A stretch of DNA of 41,904 nucleotides, taken from assembly GCF_000379525.1 (NCBI RefSeq), contig NZ_KB902386.1, positions 31,746-73,649 of the forward strand, read 5' to 3'. Both the position numbers and the translations under genes were made by a program. Under the pieces are notes generated by a model, which ran no database searches, was not told the DNA's origin, and saw only the letters and a program-made list of their open reading frames with translations. Below, piece by piece: positions 32,375-41,492 of this stretch. The stretch's first letter is position 1, and each line of letters opens with the position of its first letter. This stretch comes from Lamprocystis purpurea DSM 4197. GTDB lineage: Bacteria > Pseudomonadota > Gammaproteobacteria > Chromatiales > Chromatiaceae.

Positions 32375-34783
32375 TTACTTCGGCACCGTCTGGGTCGCGT
32401 CCCACAGTTGCCGTTCGGCAGCGCCCCGTGCGCGATCGGAATCCATGCCGCTGACACGCTCGATGGAGCGCGCGGCAGCGTTCGGGCGCCCGGCCTTGGT
32501 GGCCAAATCGCTGCCGTTGCCCGTCAGTCGTTCGATCCCCAGGGTATCCAGCGTCGGATAGTGACCGGTTTGCACCAACAGCGCCATCCACTCGTCGAGG
32601 TTCACCGCGCTCCAGTCGACCCGCTGGAAATCACTGACCTTCAGCCCCGCGCAATCGGGCGCCTTGGCCGTTCCCCAGCCCCGCTCCAGTTGCGGCCGCA
32701 GTTGCTCGTGCAGGATGCGCGCCAGCGGTGAGCTAAAGCAACAATAGGCATCGCGCTTCTCGATACAGTAGCCCAGCGTGCGTGAGCGACAATACCCGCC
32801 GACGAACACACAGGACTTCAGATCCCGCTTGGCGCCCAGTTCGAATTCGCTTTGCTCGCACTCCCAGATGATCTTGATCAGGATCATGACGATCTGATAG
32901 ATCAGATAGGCCCACATGACCACGCTGATGAGACTGACGAGCATCGGCGCCAGGGCGACACCCGCGCTCGACACCACCCCACCCGACACCGCGGGGCCGC
33001 CGGCCGCGCTGACGAAGAGCGTATTGGCAGCCGCTTCCCCAAAGAGGTTGGCGGTCCATTCCACCGCTTTCATCATAAGTTGCTGCGTGGCTTCACTGAG
33101 CGCCGCTTTCAGCGCGTTTTCGCTGACCGTCGCGCTGGTCTGCCCCATCAGGGTATTGGCAGCGGAGGTGAATTGCTCGGTCACCGCACTATACGCATTG
33201 GAAATCGGACCACTCAAAGTCTCCCAGGCGCCGCGCACCGCGCTGCTGCTGTCCATCCCCATGATGGCGTTGTTGATCTTGCTCATGGCAAACACCAGGT
33301 CCAGATAATCACCCAGCGAGGCGTTCCCCGGCGTCTTGCAGCAGTTGACGATGCCGCCCACCGCCCGCTTGCATTCGCGGGCCTCCCCCGGGAACACGAC
33401 ACAGGTGCCACCCGGTACGCACTCCATGTCCGCGGCCGACAGCTGTGCGGCCTGCAACGCCGCTGCCGCTTTGGCAAAATCCGCGGATTGCTCACTGGGG
33501 AAACTGGCGCATTCGGAGCCGATGCAACGCACGGGGCTCAGCGGCGCCGGCGCACCCGGGAGGTTGACCGGCCCGGCGCAGTCCACGGTGGTGGTCCGCG
33601 TGACGACCGGGGCGCTGGCCGGCGTCCCGCAGTCCCAGGTCTCCTCGAACACATGGCAGGTGCCGTCCGGTCCGGTGGCACCCTCCACGCAGGCGCTGCG
33701 CACGAAGGTGCAGGCGGCATCGGACTCGAACGCGGCACAACTGTTGGTGGTGCCGGCGTTGGTGGGGCACTGTGTTCCCCCTTGGGGATCGACCCAGCAA
33801 TCCATTGCCCCGTGATGGAAGGTCCCACAACTCGCGTTAATTGAGGTACCGAGGCAGCCGCCTTCCGTTGCCGGATGGGTACAGAGGGCGGCGATGCGGC
33901 AAAAGGGGTCGGCGTTGCTGGCCACGAGCGCTTGGAGGCACTCCGGCGGTTGTATCGCCCACTGGCCGCCCAGGGGATCGAGGTTCTCCACTCCGAGCGT
34001 GACCGGGTAACAACCGCTCAGTTGCTCGGGTCCGTACTCGCCCGCCGGAACCCCAGGGAGGTCGGGGCAGTGAAAGCGCACGCCCGCTGCCGCCAAGTCC
34101 GGGCTGGCGATGGGAGCACACGCCTGCAGGAGTGGCGCCGGATACAACCCCTCGAAGGGCGGGCAACGATAGCGCACCTGCCCCGCCGTAGCCCCGCTGC
34201 AGTTGATCTCGGGGGGTGGCGGCGGTAACCGTTCACAGACGCGATAGTCGGGCAGATGCAGCGTCCGGGACCCCTGGGCGAACTGGCTGTGGAGACGACA
34301 GTCGGCGAAGGTCTGGGTAAGGTGTCCGAGGTTGTCCGCAAGCGCATCGGTCGGCTGCCAGGCCGCCTGCAGGCTGATATCCAGGTGGGAACGGTCGACC
34401 CCCGTGCGCAGGGTGCGGTAGGCGTCCCCCGTCGATGACGGGTCATGGACCAGGTGATGTTGCGCCTGCTGACCCGCCGTGAGGGTTGCGGTATGGTTGC
34501 CGAAATACGCACCGAAGGGATCGCCGTTGGCGGCGCTGCTGCCGGGAAACAGCGTTTCGATCGCGATGGGTCCCCCCGCGTTCGCCGGAAACTGCACGGT
34601 ACTGCCCGTCGCGCTCGGGACGGTGGCGGTGATCCGCAACTGCGTCCCGGCCGCCTGACCAGCCTGGGCGGCATCGCGAAAGGCATCGCCCCACACCAGC
34701 GCCCACGGCGTCCAGGTGAGCGCGATGCTCACCACCGCGACCAGCAGGCGGCGACCCCAGGCCCAAGGATTGAACTCAGTCAT
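32375..34783 (-). CDS. traN: Mating-pair stabilisation protein TraN
   Basis: An 802-aa Cys-rich outer-membrane protein of the F-type conjugation system. It has a signal-type N-terminus (GRRLLVAVVSIALTWTPWALVWG), dozens of cysteines in paired motifs (CIGSECASF, CCKTPGN, CVFVGGYCRSRTLGYC, DAYCCFSSPLARILHEQ) and the TraN C-terminal signature around CEQSEFELGAKRDLKSC. TraN stabilises contact between donor and recipient. The ATG at 34783 overlaps the traU stop by 8 nt. A glycine-rich hydrophobic segment near residues 600-660 is typical. It ends the tra operon seen here; 32217-32374 downstream holds nothing recognised. Confidence 0.9.
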   Translation of the reverse strand: MTEFNPWAWGRRLLVAVVSIALTWTPWALVWGDAFRDAAQAGQAAGTQLRITATVPSATGSTVQFPANAGGPIAIETLFPGSSAANGDPFGAYFGNHTATLTAGQQAQHHLVHDPSSTGDAYRTLRTGVDRSHLDISLQAAWQPTDALADNLGHLTQTFADCRLHSQFAQGSRTLHLPDYRVCERLPPPPPEINCSGATAGQVRYRCPPFEGLYPAPLLQACAPIASPDLAAAGVRFHCPDLPGVPAGEYGPEQLSGCYPVTLGVENLDPLGGQWAIQPPECLQALVASNADPFCRIAALCTHPATEGGCLGTSINASCGTFHHGAMDCWVDPQGGTQCPTNAGTTNSCAAFESDAACTFVRSACVEGATGPDGTCHVFEETWDCGTPASAPVVTRTTTVDCAGPVNLPGAPAPLSPVRCIGSECASFPSEQSADFAKAAAALQAAQLSAADMECVPGGTCVVFPGEARECKRAVGGIVNCCKTPGNASLGDYLDLVFAMSKINNAIMGMDSSSAVRGAWETLSGPISNAYSAVTEQFTSAANTLMGQTSATVSENALKAALSEATQQLMMKAVEWTANLFGEAAANTLFVSAAGGPAVSGGVVSSAGVALAPMLVSLISVVMWAYLIYQIVMILIKIIWECEQSEFELGAKRDLKSCVFVGGYCRSRTLGYCIEKRDAYCCFSSPLARILHEQLRPQLERGWGTAKAPDCAGLKVSDFQRVDWSAVNLDEWMALLVQTGHYPTLDTLGIERLTGNGSDLATKAGRPNAAARSIERVSGMDSDRARGAAERQLWDATQTVPK

Positions 34784-35828
34784 CGATGGCACAGCAGTCA
34801 TTCCAACGCCACAGCAGATACAGTTGATGCTCCCCAGGGCCGGGAATCGTCCGGGACTCACCCCAGGTGAAGGTGCTCTGACCGATCACGTGGGCCTTTT
34901 GCGTTTCAGGGAGTGGGTAGAACATCGTGAGCTTGTAGGCGCTCTTCTTGACGAAAAAATCGATGGGGGCTTTGCACACGGCATCATTGCCCATGGTCCG
35001 CCGCGCCATCCCCCGGCGGTGGAGCGCCGCCAGTGAGCGCGCCGCGGCCAGACTCGTCTCGCGGGGGTCCGACCCGAGGTTCGGTTGGGTGCCGGTGAAG
35101 GGATAGAGATTCCCCCAGGTGCCGGCACACCAGAACAGCGCGTCAATGGGCGCCCCGGCGGTGGCTGCCGTCGCATCGGCGAGGCAGGCCGCCTGCGCCG
35201 CCGGATGGGCGAGCCAGGCGGCCTCCGGGTTGGTAAAGAACGCCAGTTCGCCGTTGTTCCAGGTCGGATCGAGTTCGGACAGATACAGGATGTCGACGTC
35301 CATCAGCCCGTCGGCGTTACAGTGCTGATCCCAGAACAGATCGAGCAAGATCAGTAACGGAAACGCGTACCAGTGGTAGTGCCAGAAGGCGACATCCGTG
35401 GCATCGTAGGCGCTCTTGCCCTCGGTCCCGATCAGCCGGCGACTGCCCATGGGCAGCCGGGCACCACCCAGCGCGGACGAACACCCCGGGGCATGGGTCA
35501 GCTCGATGAGGCGCGCCGGCTCCCACATGCCAATCGTGAATCCGGCCCCGGTGGAACACGCACAAAACGCGCTGTCCGCCGCCCCGGCCGGGACCTGACC
35601 ACCGCCGCCGATCGGGATCCCCGCGATCCGCACCGGCAACAGACAGGCCCAGCAGATATCGGTCATCAGCTTGCCCGAGAACAGTTCCGCATCCGGACAC
35701 CCGGGGTCGGCGGCCTGGCTCAGCCGCGGCGCGGTTCCGGCGAGCATGAGACAGCACGCGAGCCATAGGCCCAGCCGCGATAACCCGTGACGGTGTTGCC
35801 GATCCTGACGGGAGAACACGGCGGTCAT
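34776..35828 (-). CDS. traU: Conjugal transfer protein TraU
   Basis: A 350-aa periplasmic protein with a signal peptide (residues ~18-40, ...LACCLMLAGTAPRLSQA). TraU pattern is clear: LFSGKLMTDICWACLLPVRIAGIPIG, CACSTGAGFTIGMWEPARLIELTHAPGCSSALGG, AFWHYHWYAFPLLILLDLFWDQHCNADGLMDVDILYLSELDPTWNNGELAFFTNPEA and many cysteines for disulfides. TraU is needed for DNA transfer rather than pilus assembly in F. Its start overlaps the previous gene's stop by 4 nt, its end overlaps traN by 8 nt. Intact. Confidence 0.95.
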   Translation of the reverse strand: MTAVFSRQDRQHRHGLSRLGLWLACCLMLAGTAPRLSQAADPGCPDAELFSGKLMTDICWACLLPVRIAGIPIGGGGQVPAGAADSAFCACSTGAGFTIGMWEPARLIELTHAPGCSSALGGARLPMGSRRLIGTEGKSAYDATDVAFWHYHWYAFPLLILLDLFWDQHCNADGLMDVDILYLSELDPTWNNGELAFFTNPEAAWLAHPAAQAACLADATAATAGAPIDALFWCAGTWGNLYPFTGTQPNLGSDPRETSLAAARSLAALHRRGMARRTMGNDAVCKAPIDFFVKKSAYKLTMFYPLPETQKAHVIGQSTFTWGESRTIPGPGEHQLYLLWRWNDCCAIDD

Positions 35829-37102
35829 TGCTTGGACTCCACGGACAACGGTTCCTCAGCACGCGGGGCTGGCGTCCCTGTCGGCAGATCATCGGGCAGC
35901 ACCTCATGGACCACGAACACCCGCCCCCGGGCTTCGACCAGCGCGGGGACCCGCTCCAAGCCGAACCGGGTGCGCACGTCGGACGTGAGGAGGTACACCG
36001 GCTCATCGAGTCGGTCCTCGACGGTGCGCAGCCCGTCCCAGCCGAGCGCGCGGTCGAACGCGGTCGCCAGGTACAACGGACGCTGCGCACTGGCGGTCTC
36101 GCCCAGCCGGTGGGCGGTCGCCACCTGGCGCGGGTCGGACGCATCGAAGACGATCAGGCGGTGGCTGAAGGGCACATGGTCGAGCGGATTCACGGTCTGC
36201 CCCGCCTGGATCGCTGTGGTCCCGTCGGGCAACCGGACGTCGGCGCTCGCGGTGATGGTTGGATCGATGGTGCGCTCGCGGGGCACGGTCACCACGGGTA
36301 AGGCGTCGAAGGTCGCGCGCTGCCAAAAACGCTGGAGCGCGCCCGCGCGCAACGCGTCCAAGTCCAAGGCGGCGGCCCGGCGTTGCAGTTCCTCGATCAG
36401 GTCGGCCTCGCTGATCGCGACGGCGGGTCCGCGGACCCCCAGGTCACCCCGCGCCCCCGCTTGGATCTGCTCGCGCAGCCACGCCGGGGCGCTCAGCCCC
36501 GTCACCCGCGCCAGCTCGCCAGCGGGACCGCGGGCGATCAGCAACGGGACCACGGTCGCGCCAGCCGCGCGAAACACCGTCGGATCGATCGCGACATTCG
36601 GGACCGGGTCGATGCCATCCAGGAGCGCATGGATCGCCTTGATCATGTCCATCAGCGGCTCACCGGGGGCGACCCCGCGAAACAGGAACCGCACGTCCAG
36701 ACCCGTGGCCGCGCGGAAGATGGCCCGCAGCGCGTCGGCCCCGAGGCTGCGGGAGACCAGAACGGTGTAGGTCACGTCCGGCGCCGCGGCCGGGCGCGTC
36801 ACCGGGACGGCATCCTGACCGGTCCCGCACAGTTGCCCGAGATCCGTGCAGGCCGACACCGCCGCGGGAGCCTCCTGCATCCGCGCCAGGGCGCTGCGCC
36901 CCAGGCTATCACCGGCGGCGGCTCCCGCCGTCGCCGGCGTCAGACGCAACCAGGCCGGCGGTGACGCCGTGCGCGCCGCCGCGTCGAGCGCGTGCGCCTG
37001 ATCCCGGATGGCACGCAGTCCCAGTGCATCGGCAGCGCAGGCCGCCGGCACAGGGGGCGCGAGGACCAGGATCAACACGGCACCCGTGCTAAAACAGCGC
37101 AT
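35825..37102 (-). CDS. trbC-traW: TrbC-TraW fusion protein
   Basis: A 425-aa periplasmic protein with a signal peptide (MRCFSTGAVLILVLAPPVPAACA). Residues ~110-190 match F-type TrbC (TVLVSRSLGADALRAIFRAATGLDVRFLFRGV then NVAIDPTVFRAAGATVVPLL). Residues ~275-405 match TraW (ERTIDPTITASADVRLPDGTTAIQAGQTVNPLDHVPFSHRLIVFDASDP). In F these are separate genes that interact; in some SXT-like systems they are fused. The order here is TrbC first, TraW second. The fusion overlaps traU by 4 nt and the S26 peptidase gene by 14 nt. Both halves seem complete. Confidence 0.87.
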   Translation of the reverse strand: MRCFSTGAVLILVLAPPVPAACAADALGLRAIRDQAHALDAAARTASPPAWLRLTPATAGAAAGDSLGRSALARMQEAPAAVSACTDLGQLCGTGQDAVPVTRPAAAPDVTYTVLVSRSLGADALRAIFRAATGLDVRFLFRGVAPGEPLMDMIKAIHALLDGIDPVPNVAIDPTVFRAAGATVVPLLIARGPAGELARVTGLSAPAWLREQIQAGARGDLGVRGPAVAISEADLIEELQRRAAALDLDALRAGALQRFWQRATFDALPVVTVPRERTIDPTITASADVRLPDGTTAIQAGQTVNPLDHVPFSHRLIVFDASDPRQVATAHRLGETASAQRPLYLATAFDRALGWDGLRTVEDRLDEPVYLLTSDVRTRFGLERVPALVEARGRVFVVHEVLPDDLPTGTPAPRAEEPLSVESKQ

Positions 37103-37595
37103 ACGCCCTCCCGCGGATCTGGACGATCGGCAGCGGACCCCAATAGCGCGCGTCGAAGCTGTCGGGGGTGTCCCCCATCATCCACACCGCAGCGGCGGGT
37201 AGCGTCACCTGGCGGGCGAAGGCCTCCGGCGGCTGGTGCAAGGTGGCCGCCAGCGCGAGCCCTGTGCCGATTGTCACCCCGTTCACCGTGGTCCGCTCGG
37301 ACGTGACGGTGACCTGCTCTCCGGGGAGCCCCCGCAGCCGTTTGACCACGCGCTGTCCGGGACTGAAGAACGGGGCCATGGCGTCACCGGCGAAGAAGCT
37401 GTAGGTCGCACCACGCACCAGTGCCCGGTCATGCCGGTCGATCAGCCAGACGCTATACGGTGGCAGACACTGGTGCACCTGACTGTCGATCCCGATCCGG
37501 AAACGGGTGCCCAGATAGAGCCCCAGAGCCGCCATGACGAGGAGGCTCAGTCCGGCACGGACCACGAAGGCTCGCGATGCCATGTGGTTCGTCAT
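37089..37595 (-). CDS. S26-type signal peptidase of the conjugation system (TrhF/TraF-like)
   Basis: A 168-aa membrane-anchored peptidase. An N-terminal transmembrane helix (AGLSLLVMAALGLYLGTRF) is followed by the S26 Ser box (LPPYSVWLIDR), Lys box (FSPGQRVVKRLRGLPGEQVTV) and terminal box (VWMMGDTPDSFDARYWGPL). In SXT/IncA-C and IncH systems TrhF-type peptidases sit just here, before traW, and process pilin or similar substrates. The ATG at 37595 overlaps the trbI stop (ATGA). The frame upstream of that ATG is low in structure and rejected. Confidence 0.85.
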   Translation of the reverse strand: MTNHMASRAFVVRAGLSLLVMAALGLYLGTRFRIGIDSQVHQCLPPYSVWLIDRHDRALVRGATYSFFAGDAMAPFFSPGQRVVKRLRGLPGEQVTVTSERTTVNGVTIGTGLALAATLHQPPEAFARQVTLPAAAVWMMGDTPDSFDARYWGPLPIVQIRGRAYALF

Positions 37596-37948
37596 GGACG
37601 CCCCCCGGGGTCCGCCTCTTGAGGCTCGGTCCGCAGGTACAAACCAGCCGGCGCGGCAACGACCGCTTGCGGATCGAGCACCAGCACGCCGCCGGCGGCC
37701 AAACGACGGGCGATGTCGCGTTGCCGCGCGATCACCGGACCGACCTGCGCCGCCGGCACCCCACGCAAAGCCTCCGCGGCGTCGAGGATCACCACCGGCG
37801 GGCGCGTGGCGAACTCGCTGCGCAGCGGACGCACGGCCAGGAACGCGCCGAGCGCACCGCTCGCCAGGGTGGCCAGCACAAGCGGCACCCACCCGAACCG
37901 CCGCGGCCCTGCCATCCGCCCTGACGCGGGGGTCGGCGGCTTATCCAT
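37592..37948 (-). CDS. trbI: F-type TrbI-like pilus assembly protein
   Basis: A 118-aa protein with one N-terminal transmembrane helix (FGWVPLVLATLASGALGAFLAV) and the TrbI pattern VVILDAAEALRGVPAAQVGPVIARQRDIARRLAAGGVLVLDPQAVVAAPAGLYL. In F, TrbI affects pilus outgrowth and retraction. The ATG at 37948 overlaps the end of traC by 8 nt; its stop overlaps the peptidase start. An earlier in-frame start lies within traC and is less likely. Confidence 0.8.
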   Translation of the reverse strand: MDKPPTPASGRMAGPRRFGWVPLVLATLASGALGAFLAVRPLRSEFATRPPVVILDAAEALRGVPAAQVGPVIARQRDIARRLAAGGVLVLDPQAVVAAPAGLYLRTEPQEADPGGRP

Positions 37949-40337
37949 CGGCCTGATGTCCCAACAGTCGGTTGATCGCGTCGCGCACCGAATACCCTTC
38001 CTGGCGCAGCGCGCGAATGGCGGCCACATCCTGCGGACGCGTCGAATACAGGAGCCGGCGGAACGGGTCCACCACCAGCCGGCCGATCCCCGCCCCGCGG
38101 TCGGTCAAGGTCATGATTTCCGAATAGGCCCCGGGTACGGTGTGGACCGACTTCAGCAGTTCGACCCCGCCCGCCGACAGCGGCAGGCGGTTCTCGGCGT
38201 GGAGTTGGTCGATGGCCTGCGCGGGTTGGGCGAGCAGCAGCGTATGGGCACTGTTATCGGCGATGGCCCGCCCGGTCGGGTTGTTGTAGAGATCGTTGAG
38301 CGACTGGGTAACCGTGATCGCCGCGCCGTTGTACTTGCGGAAGCGCCGGTAACCCGCCTCGATGAACTTCGCCACATCCCCGTGGGTCAGCAGATCCCAG
38401 GCTTCGTCGATGAAGACCAGCTTGGGTTGAGCACGGTCGCCAAGGTACATGACCTGTTGGATCTGGTAGATCAGGATCAGCAGGATGACTTGCTGGAGGT
38501 GTTTGCGTCCCTTCAGCTCTTCGAGTTCCAGGACCACCAGGTTCGACGCGAACTGAATGCTGTTGGCACCCGAGAAAAACCGTCCGTACTCGCCCTGTGA
38601 GGTGAACGGATAGAGCTGCTGCCCCACATCCCGCAGGCGCGGATCGTCCGTGGCGGCCAGCGCCGCGGCGATGGCATCAATGTCCATCGCCGGACCGGTC
38701 CGATCCCACACCGCTTTGAGCACGCGCTTGAGCCCGGCGCTCTGGATGTCGAGCAGCGGCTGCGTCGGGGCGGCCATGGCGGTGACCAGGGCACACACCA
38801 CATCGGCCTCCTCCTCCCAACTGCCAATCAGGCCGAAGGGGTTGACCGAGAGCTGCGCCTCCTTGGTGAAGGCCACGAACTGCCCGCCCAGGGCCTCGCA
38901 AAGATTCTCGTAGCTGCGCCCGACATCGATCACCCAGCACCGTCCACCCACACTGAGGTTGGTGGCGAGGAGTTCGTTGGCGAGAAAGGACTTCCCCGAC
39001 CCGGAGGACGCCGCGACCACCGCGTTGTAATTGGTGGCCGAGTCGAAGAGGTTGAAATCCATGAGCTGTCCGGCGCGCCCGACCAGGTTGAGCACCGGGC
39101 TCCCCGTGCCCTTCCAGTCGCCGAACACCGGCATCAGGGTCGTCGCATGGCTCGCGGCCATGGTGCGATACCGCATCATGTGGGGGATGGCATCGCGGTC
39201 GGCGCCGAACGGCAGACAATGCAGGAACAAGGGGAGCGAAAAGAATTGGTCCGGCATGACTTGGAAGCCCAGCTCGCGCCAATAGGTGCGCAGATTGGAG
39301 CCGGCCGCGGTCGCCTCCGCCAGCGGCGTAAAAAGCACGATGCCGAGATAGCAGTGGATCGGACGGTCGCCGTTGTCCAGACACTGGAAGAGCCCGTCAT
39401 AGCCGGTCTTGGTCTGATGCAAGGTCGGCAGATAGTGGGACAACTGGCCGAGGGCCTGGTGGGTGGCCCATTGGCGGCTGGCCGACAGCTTGGTCCGCAG
39501 CGCCTCGGGGTCCGGAAAACGGACCGACAGGGTGATCAGCACGTTGTGGCGGATGCCGCGCGTGCCCGAGACCCCATCGCCGATATAACGCGCGGCCATG
39601 CCGAAGGCGACCCGGTCGGGAAAGCGCTTGACCGAGAAGGTTTGCGCCCGGTGCGTGCCGAGCGTGAGGCCCTGCGCATCCACCTCCAACGCGTGGCTGA
39701 GGTCGAAGAACTGCTCGCGGATGAGCCGGTCCGGATCGCACTCGGGCACGATCCGGTCGCGCCAGCCGGCTTGTGCGTCCCAGTTCAGCAGGGTCGACAT
39801 GAGCCGCACATAGCGGTCCGCCGTCAGCGCGACCGGCCGCAACCCTGCCGTCTTCAACACTTGCAGCGCCGTCGCGCCCAGAACGGCCGCGTCCGTGATC
39901 TCGCGGGGGGTTGGCTTGCCTTCCGCGATGGGCAGCTTGACGGTGACGATGACCTGGAGGTCGCGCAGGCGCAGCTCGCTGGCCGGCCCGAGCGGCGCCT
40001 CGGTCCCGGCCCGCAGAAACGCGGCGCGCCGTTGGGTCGACGCCCGCAGCAACTCGTCGCCATGGCCGATGCGCAACGCCTGCATCCGCGCCAGGCGCTC
40101 TTCGATGTCCGGCGAAGCCCACAAGGCGATCTGCACCAGTGTCTCCGCTGGCCAGTCCAGGTTCATCAACACCGACAGCCGATCGGCCTGCGCGCGGTCG
40201 GCGCTCGCCAGCGGCTCGCAGACGAACCCGAAACCCAGGGACAGGTCGTCCAGGACGAAGATCTGCTGGTCGGGTTCATAGGCCAGCACCGGAAAGAGTC
40301 CGGCCGCACGCGAACCGCGAAACTGACGATGGATCAA
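37941..40337 (-). CDS. traC: Type IV secretion ATPase TraC
   Basis: A 798-aa VirB4/TraC ATPase that powers pilus assembly and DNA transfer at the inner membrane. Walker A SSGSGKS lies near residues 441-449 and Walker B KLVFIDEAWDLL near 640-648, followed by YRRFRKYNGAAITVTQSLNDL, a TraC signature. The start is chosen at TTG 40337: it overlaps the upstream stop (TTGA), GGAG stands 7 nt before it, and IHRQFRGSRAAGLFPVLAYEPDQQIFVLDD is the family N-terminus. The extra 23 residues of the longer frame lie in the preceding gene. Intact. Confidence 0.95.
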   Translation of the reverse strand: MIHRQFRGSRAAGLFPVLAYEPDQQIFVLDDLSLGFGFVCEPLASADRAQADRLSVLMNLDWPAETLVQIALWASPDIEERLARMQALRIGHGDELLRASTQRRAAFLRAGTEAPLGPASELRLRDLQVIVTVKLPIAEGKPTPREITDAAVLGATALQVLKTAGLRPVALTADRYVRLMSTLLNWDAQAGWRDRIVPECDPDRLIREQFFDLSHALEVDAQGLTLGTHRAQTFSVKRFPDRVAFGMAARYIGDGVSGTRGIRHNVLITLSVRFPDPEALRTKLSASRQWATHQALGQLSHYLPTLHQTKTGYDGLFQCLDNGDRPIHCYLGIVLFTPLAEATAAGSNLRTYWRELGFQVMPDQFFSLPLFLHCLPFGADRDAIPHMMRYRTMAASHATTLMPVFGDWKGTGSPVLNLVGRAGQLMDFNLFDSATNYNAVVAASSGSGKSFLANELLATNLSVGGRCWVIDVGRSYENLCEALGGQFVAFTKEAQLSVNPFGLIGSWEEEADVVCALVTAMAAPTQPLLDIQSAGLKRVLKAVWDRTGPAMDIDAIAAALAATDDPRLRDVGQQLYPFTSQGEYGRFFSGANSIQFASNLVVLELEELKGRKHLQQVILLILIYQIQQVMYLGDRAQPKLVFIDEAWDLLTHGDVAKFIEAGYRRFRKYNGAAITVTQSLNDLYNNPTGRAIADNSAHTLLLAQPAQAIDQLHAENRLPLSAGGVELLKSVHTVPGAYSEIMTLTDRGAGIGRLVVDPFRRLLYSTRPQDVAAIRALRQEGYSVRDAINRLLGHQADG

Positions 40338-40615
40338 CGTGCTTCTCCGGTGTGGGGTGATTGACGGCGGGTCAGGCGAATGACCGGCGGGGAGTAGGAC
40401 ACCCACTGCGCGGTCCCGCGCCGAACCAATTGGCGCGCCCGCGCGGGGCTACAGGGCGCCAGACTGTGCTCGTCCAGGTCGCGCACCTGCACCGGGTCCG
40501 TGCCGCCGTGGCTGGGTGCCAGGGCGCTGGCGAGCACGCGGTCCCGCTCAGTGTCTGAAAGGGACGCCAGCACGGACCACACGGCGGCGGGAACGGTGAT
40601 CAGATAGCGCGGCAT
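40334..40615 (-). CDS. Small 93-aa protein between pilin and traC
   Basis: MPRYLITVPAAVWSVLASLSDTERDRVLASALAPSHGGTD..., ending RRQSPHTGEAR. I do not recognise it. It has no clear signal peptide; the middle (VQVRDLDEHSLAPCSPARARQLVRRG) is a short helical pattern. The stop overlaps the traC TTG start (TTGA), so it is part of the tra operon. In related systems dsbC or small unknown genes occupy this spot. Confidence 0.7.
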   Translation of the reverse strand: MPRYLITVPAAVWSVLASLSDTERDRVLASALAPSHGGTDPVQVRDLDEHSLAPCSPARARQLVRRGTAQWVSYSPPVIRLTRRQSPHTGEAR

Positions 40616-40669
40616 GGGTGGATGACGGTTTCCCGTCGCGACTCGGCGTGCAGGCCGGTGAGTGCTGGG

Positions 40670-41017
40670 CTACGCGAGCAGCGGCAGCGTGGCGGACACC
40701 GTGGCGTCGATGACATTCGGCGCCAGGAATAGGCCGGTTCCGGCCGCGACCCCGAAGACGAAGCCCATCACCGACCCGCGGGTGACACCCGCCACCAACC
40801 CAACGATGATGAACACCGCCGCCACGACGCGGCCCAGGTAGCCGGTCATCCAATCCGACAGCTTGGTGTAGAGCGGGTTGAACTCGGAGCCTCCGGTGCC
40901 CGCGAGCGTTGGATCGGCCACCAGCATCAGAGCGGCCATGAACGCCAACAGGCCGAGGGCCATCAGCGTCGTGTGTTGCCGGGGCGACAGTCCCGGCTGG
41001 AAGGGGTGTGGTTGCAT
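40670..41017 (-). CDS. traA: TraA-like conjugative pilin precursor
   Basis: A 115-aa protein with a long leader (MQPHPFQPGLSPRQHTTLMALGLLAFMAALMLVADPTLAG) and a mature part with two hydrophobic segments (LGRVVAAVFIIVGLVAGVTRGSVMGFVFGVAAGTGLFLAPNVI), the plan of F-type TraA and VirB2 pilins. The AGTG-like cleavage region after LVADPTLA fits signal peptidase. The ATG at 41017 follows CAGGAACCCCT. The position after traV and before traC is that of traA in SXT/IncA-C operons. Function by homology and place. Confidence 0.78.
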   Translation of the reverse strand: MQPHPFQPGLSPRQHTTLMALGLLAFMAALMLVADPTLAGTGGSEFNPLYTKLSDWMTGYLGRVVAAVFIIVGLVAGVTRGSVMGFVFGVAAGTGLFLAPNVIDATVSATLPLLA

Positions 41018-41105
41018 AGGGGTTCCTGCGTGCTGCGGATGATGATTGCCGGTCGTCCGGCGGGTGGCCGATGACCCGGCGCACGGCGTCGGGCCAGGGG
41101 GTTCA

Positions 41106-41492
41106 CTAGGCCCCGCGCCGCGCCGTCGGCGGCAGCGGGAGCGGGGTCGATGGTGGCGGGGCAGCGCTACGGGGCTCCCCCGCATCGGTCGGGCGTTGCT
41201 CCACCTGCAACGGACGCAACACGGTGTAACGCGCGGGCGTGGACGGGTCGGCGTAACTCCAACGCTGCGGGTCCACCTCCACATACACGGTCGCCGGTGC
41301 GTGCAGATCGCCCTTGTCGTCCTCCCAGGCCGCGAGCCAGACGGCCATCGTGGTGGACGACACGCGCTGCGGTGCGAACTGCGGCGGACGTTGATCCGGT
41401 CCGGCGACCCTGGGACCCGGCGGTTGGGGCGTGGCGCAGCCGGCCAGGGCGCTCAGCAGGAGCAGTGCAACAACCCTCCTGATGCGTTTCAT
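41106..41492 (-). CDS. traV: TraV C-terminal half as a separate lipoprotein
   Basis: A 128-aa lipoprotein: MKRIRRVVALLLLSALAGCATPQPPGP has a canonical lipobox (LAGC, Cys19). The mature part contains MAVWLAAWEDDKGDLHAPATVYVEVDPQRWSYA, the segment that ends full-length TraV proteins of the SXT/IncA-C type. Its ATG overlaps the stop of the preceding lipoprotein gene (ATGA), which holds the TraV N-terminal segment. TraV links TraK and TraB at the outer membrane. A Pro-rich tail follows the conserved segment. Confidence 0.75.
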   Translation of the reverse strand: MKRIRRVVALLLLSALAGCATPQPPGPRVAGPDQRPPQFAPQRVSSTTMAVWLAAWEDDKGDLHAPATVYVEVDPQRWSYADPSTPARYTVLRPLQVEQRPTDAGEPRSAAPPPSTPLPLPPTARRGA

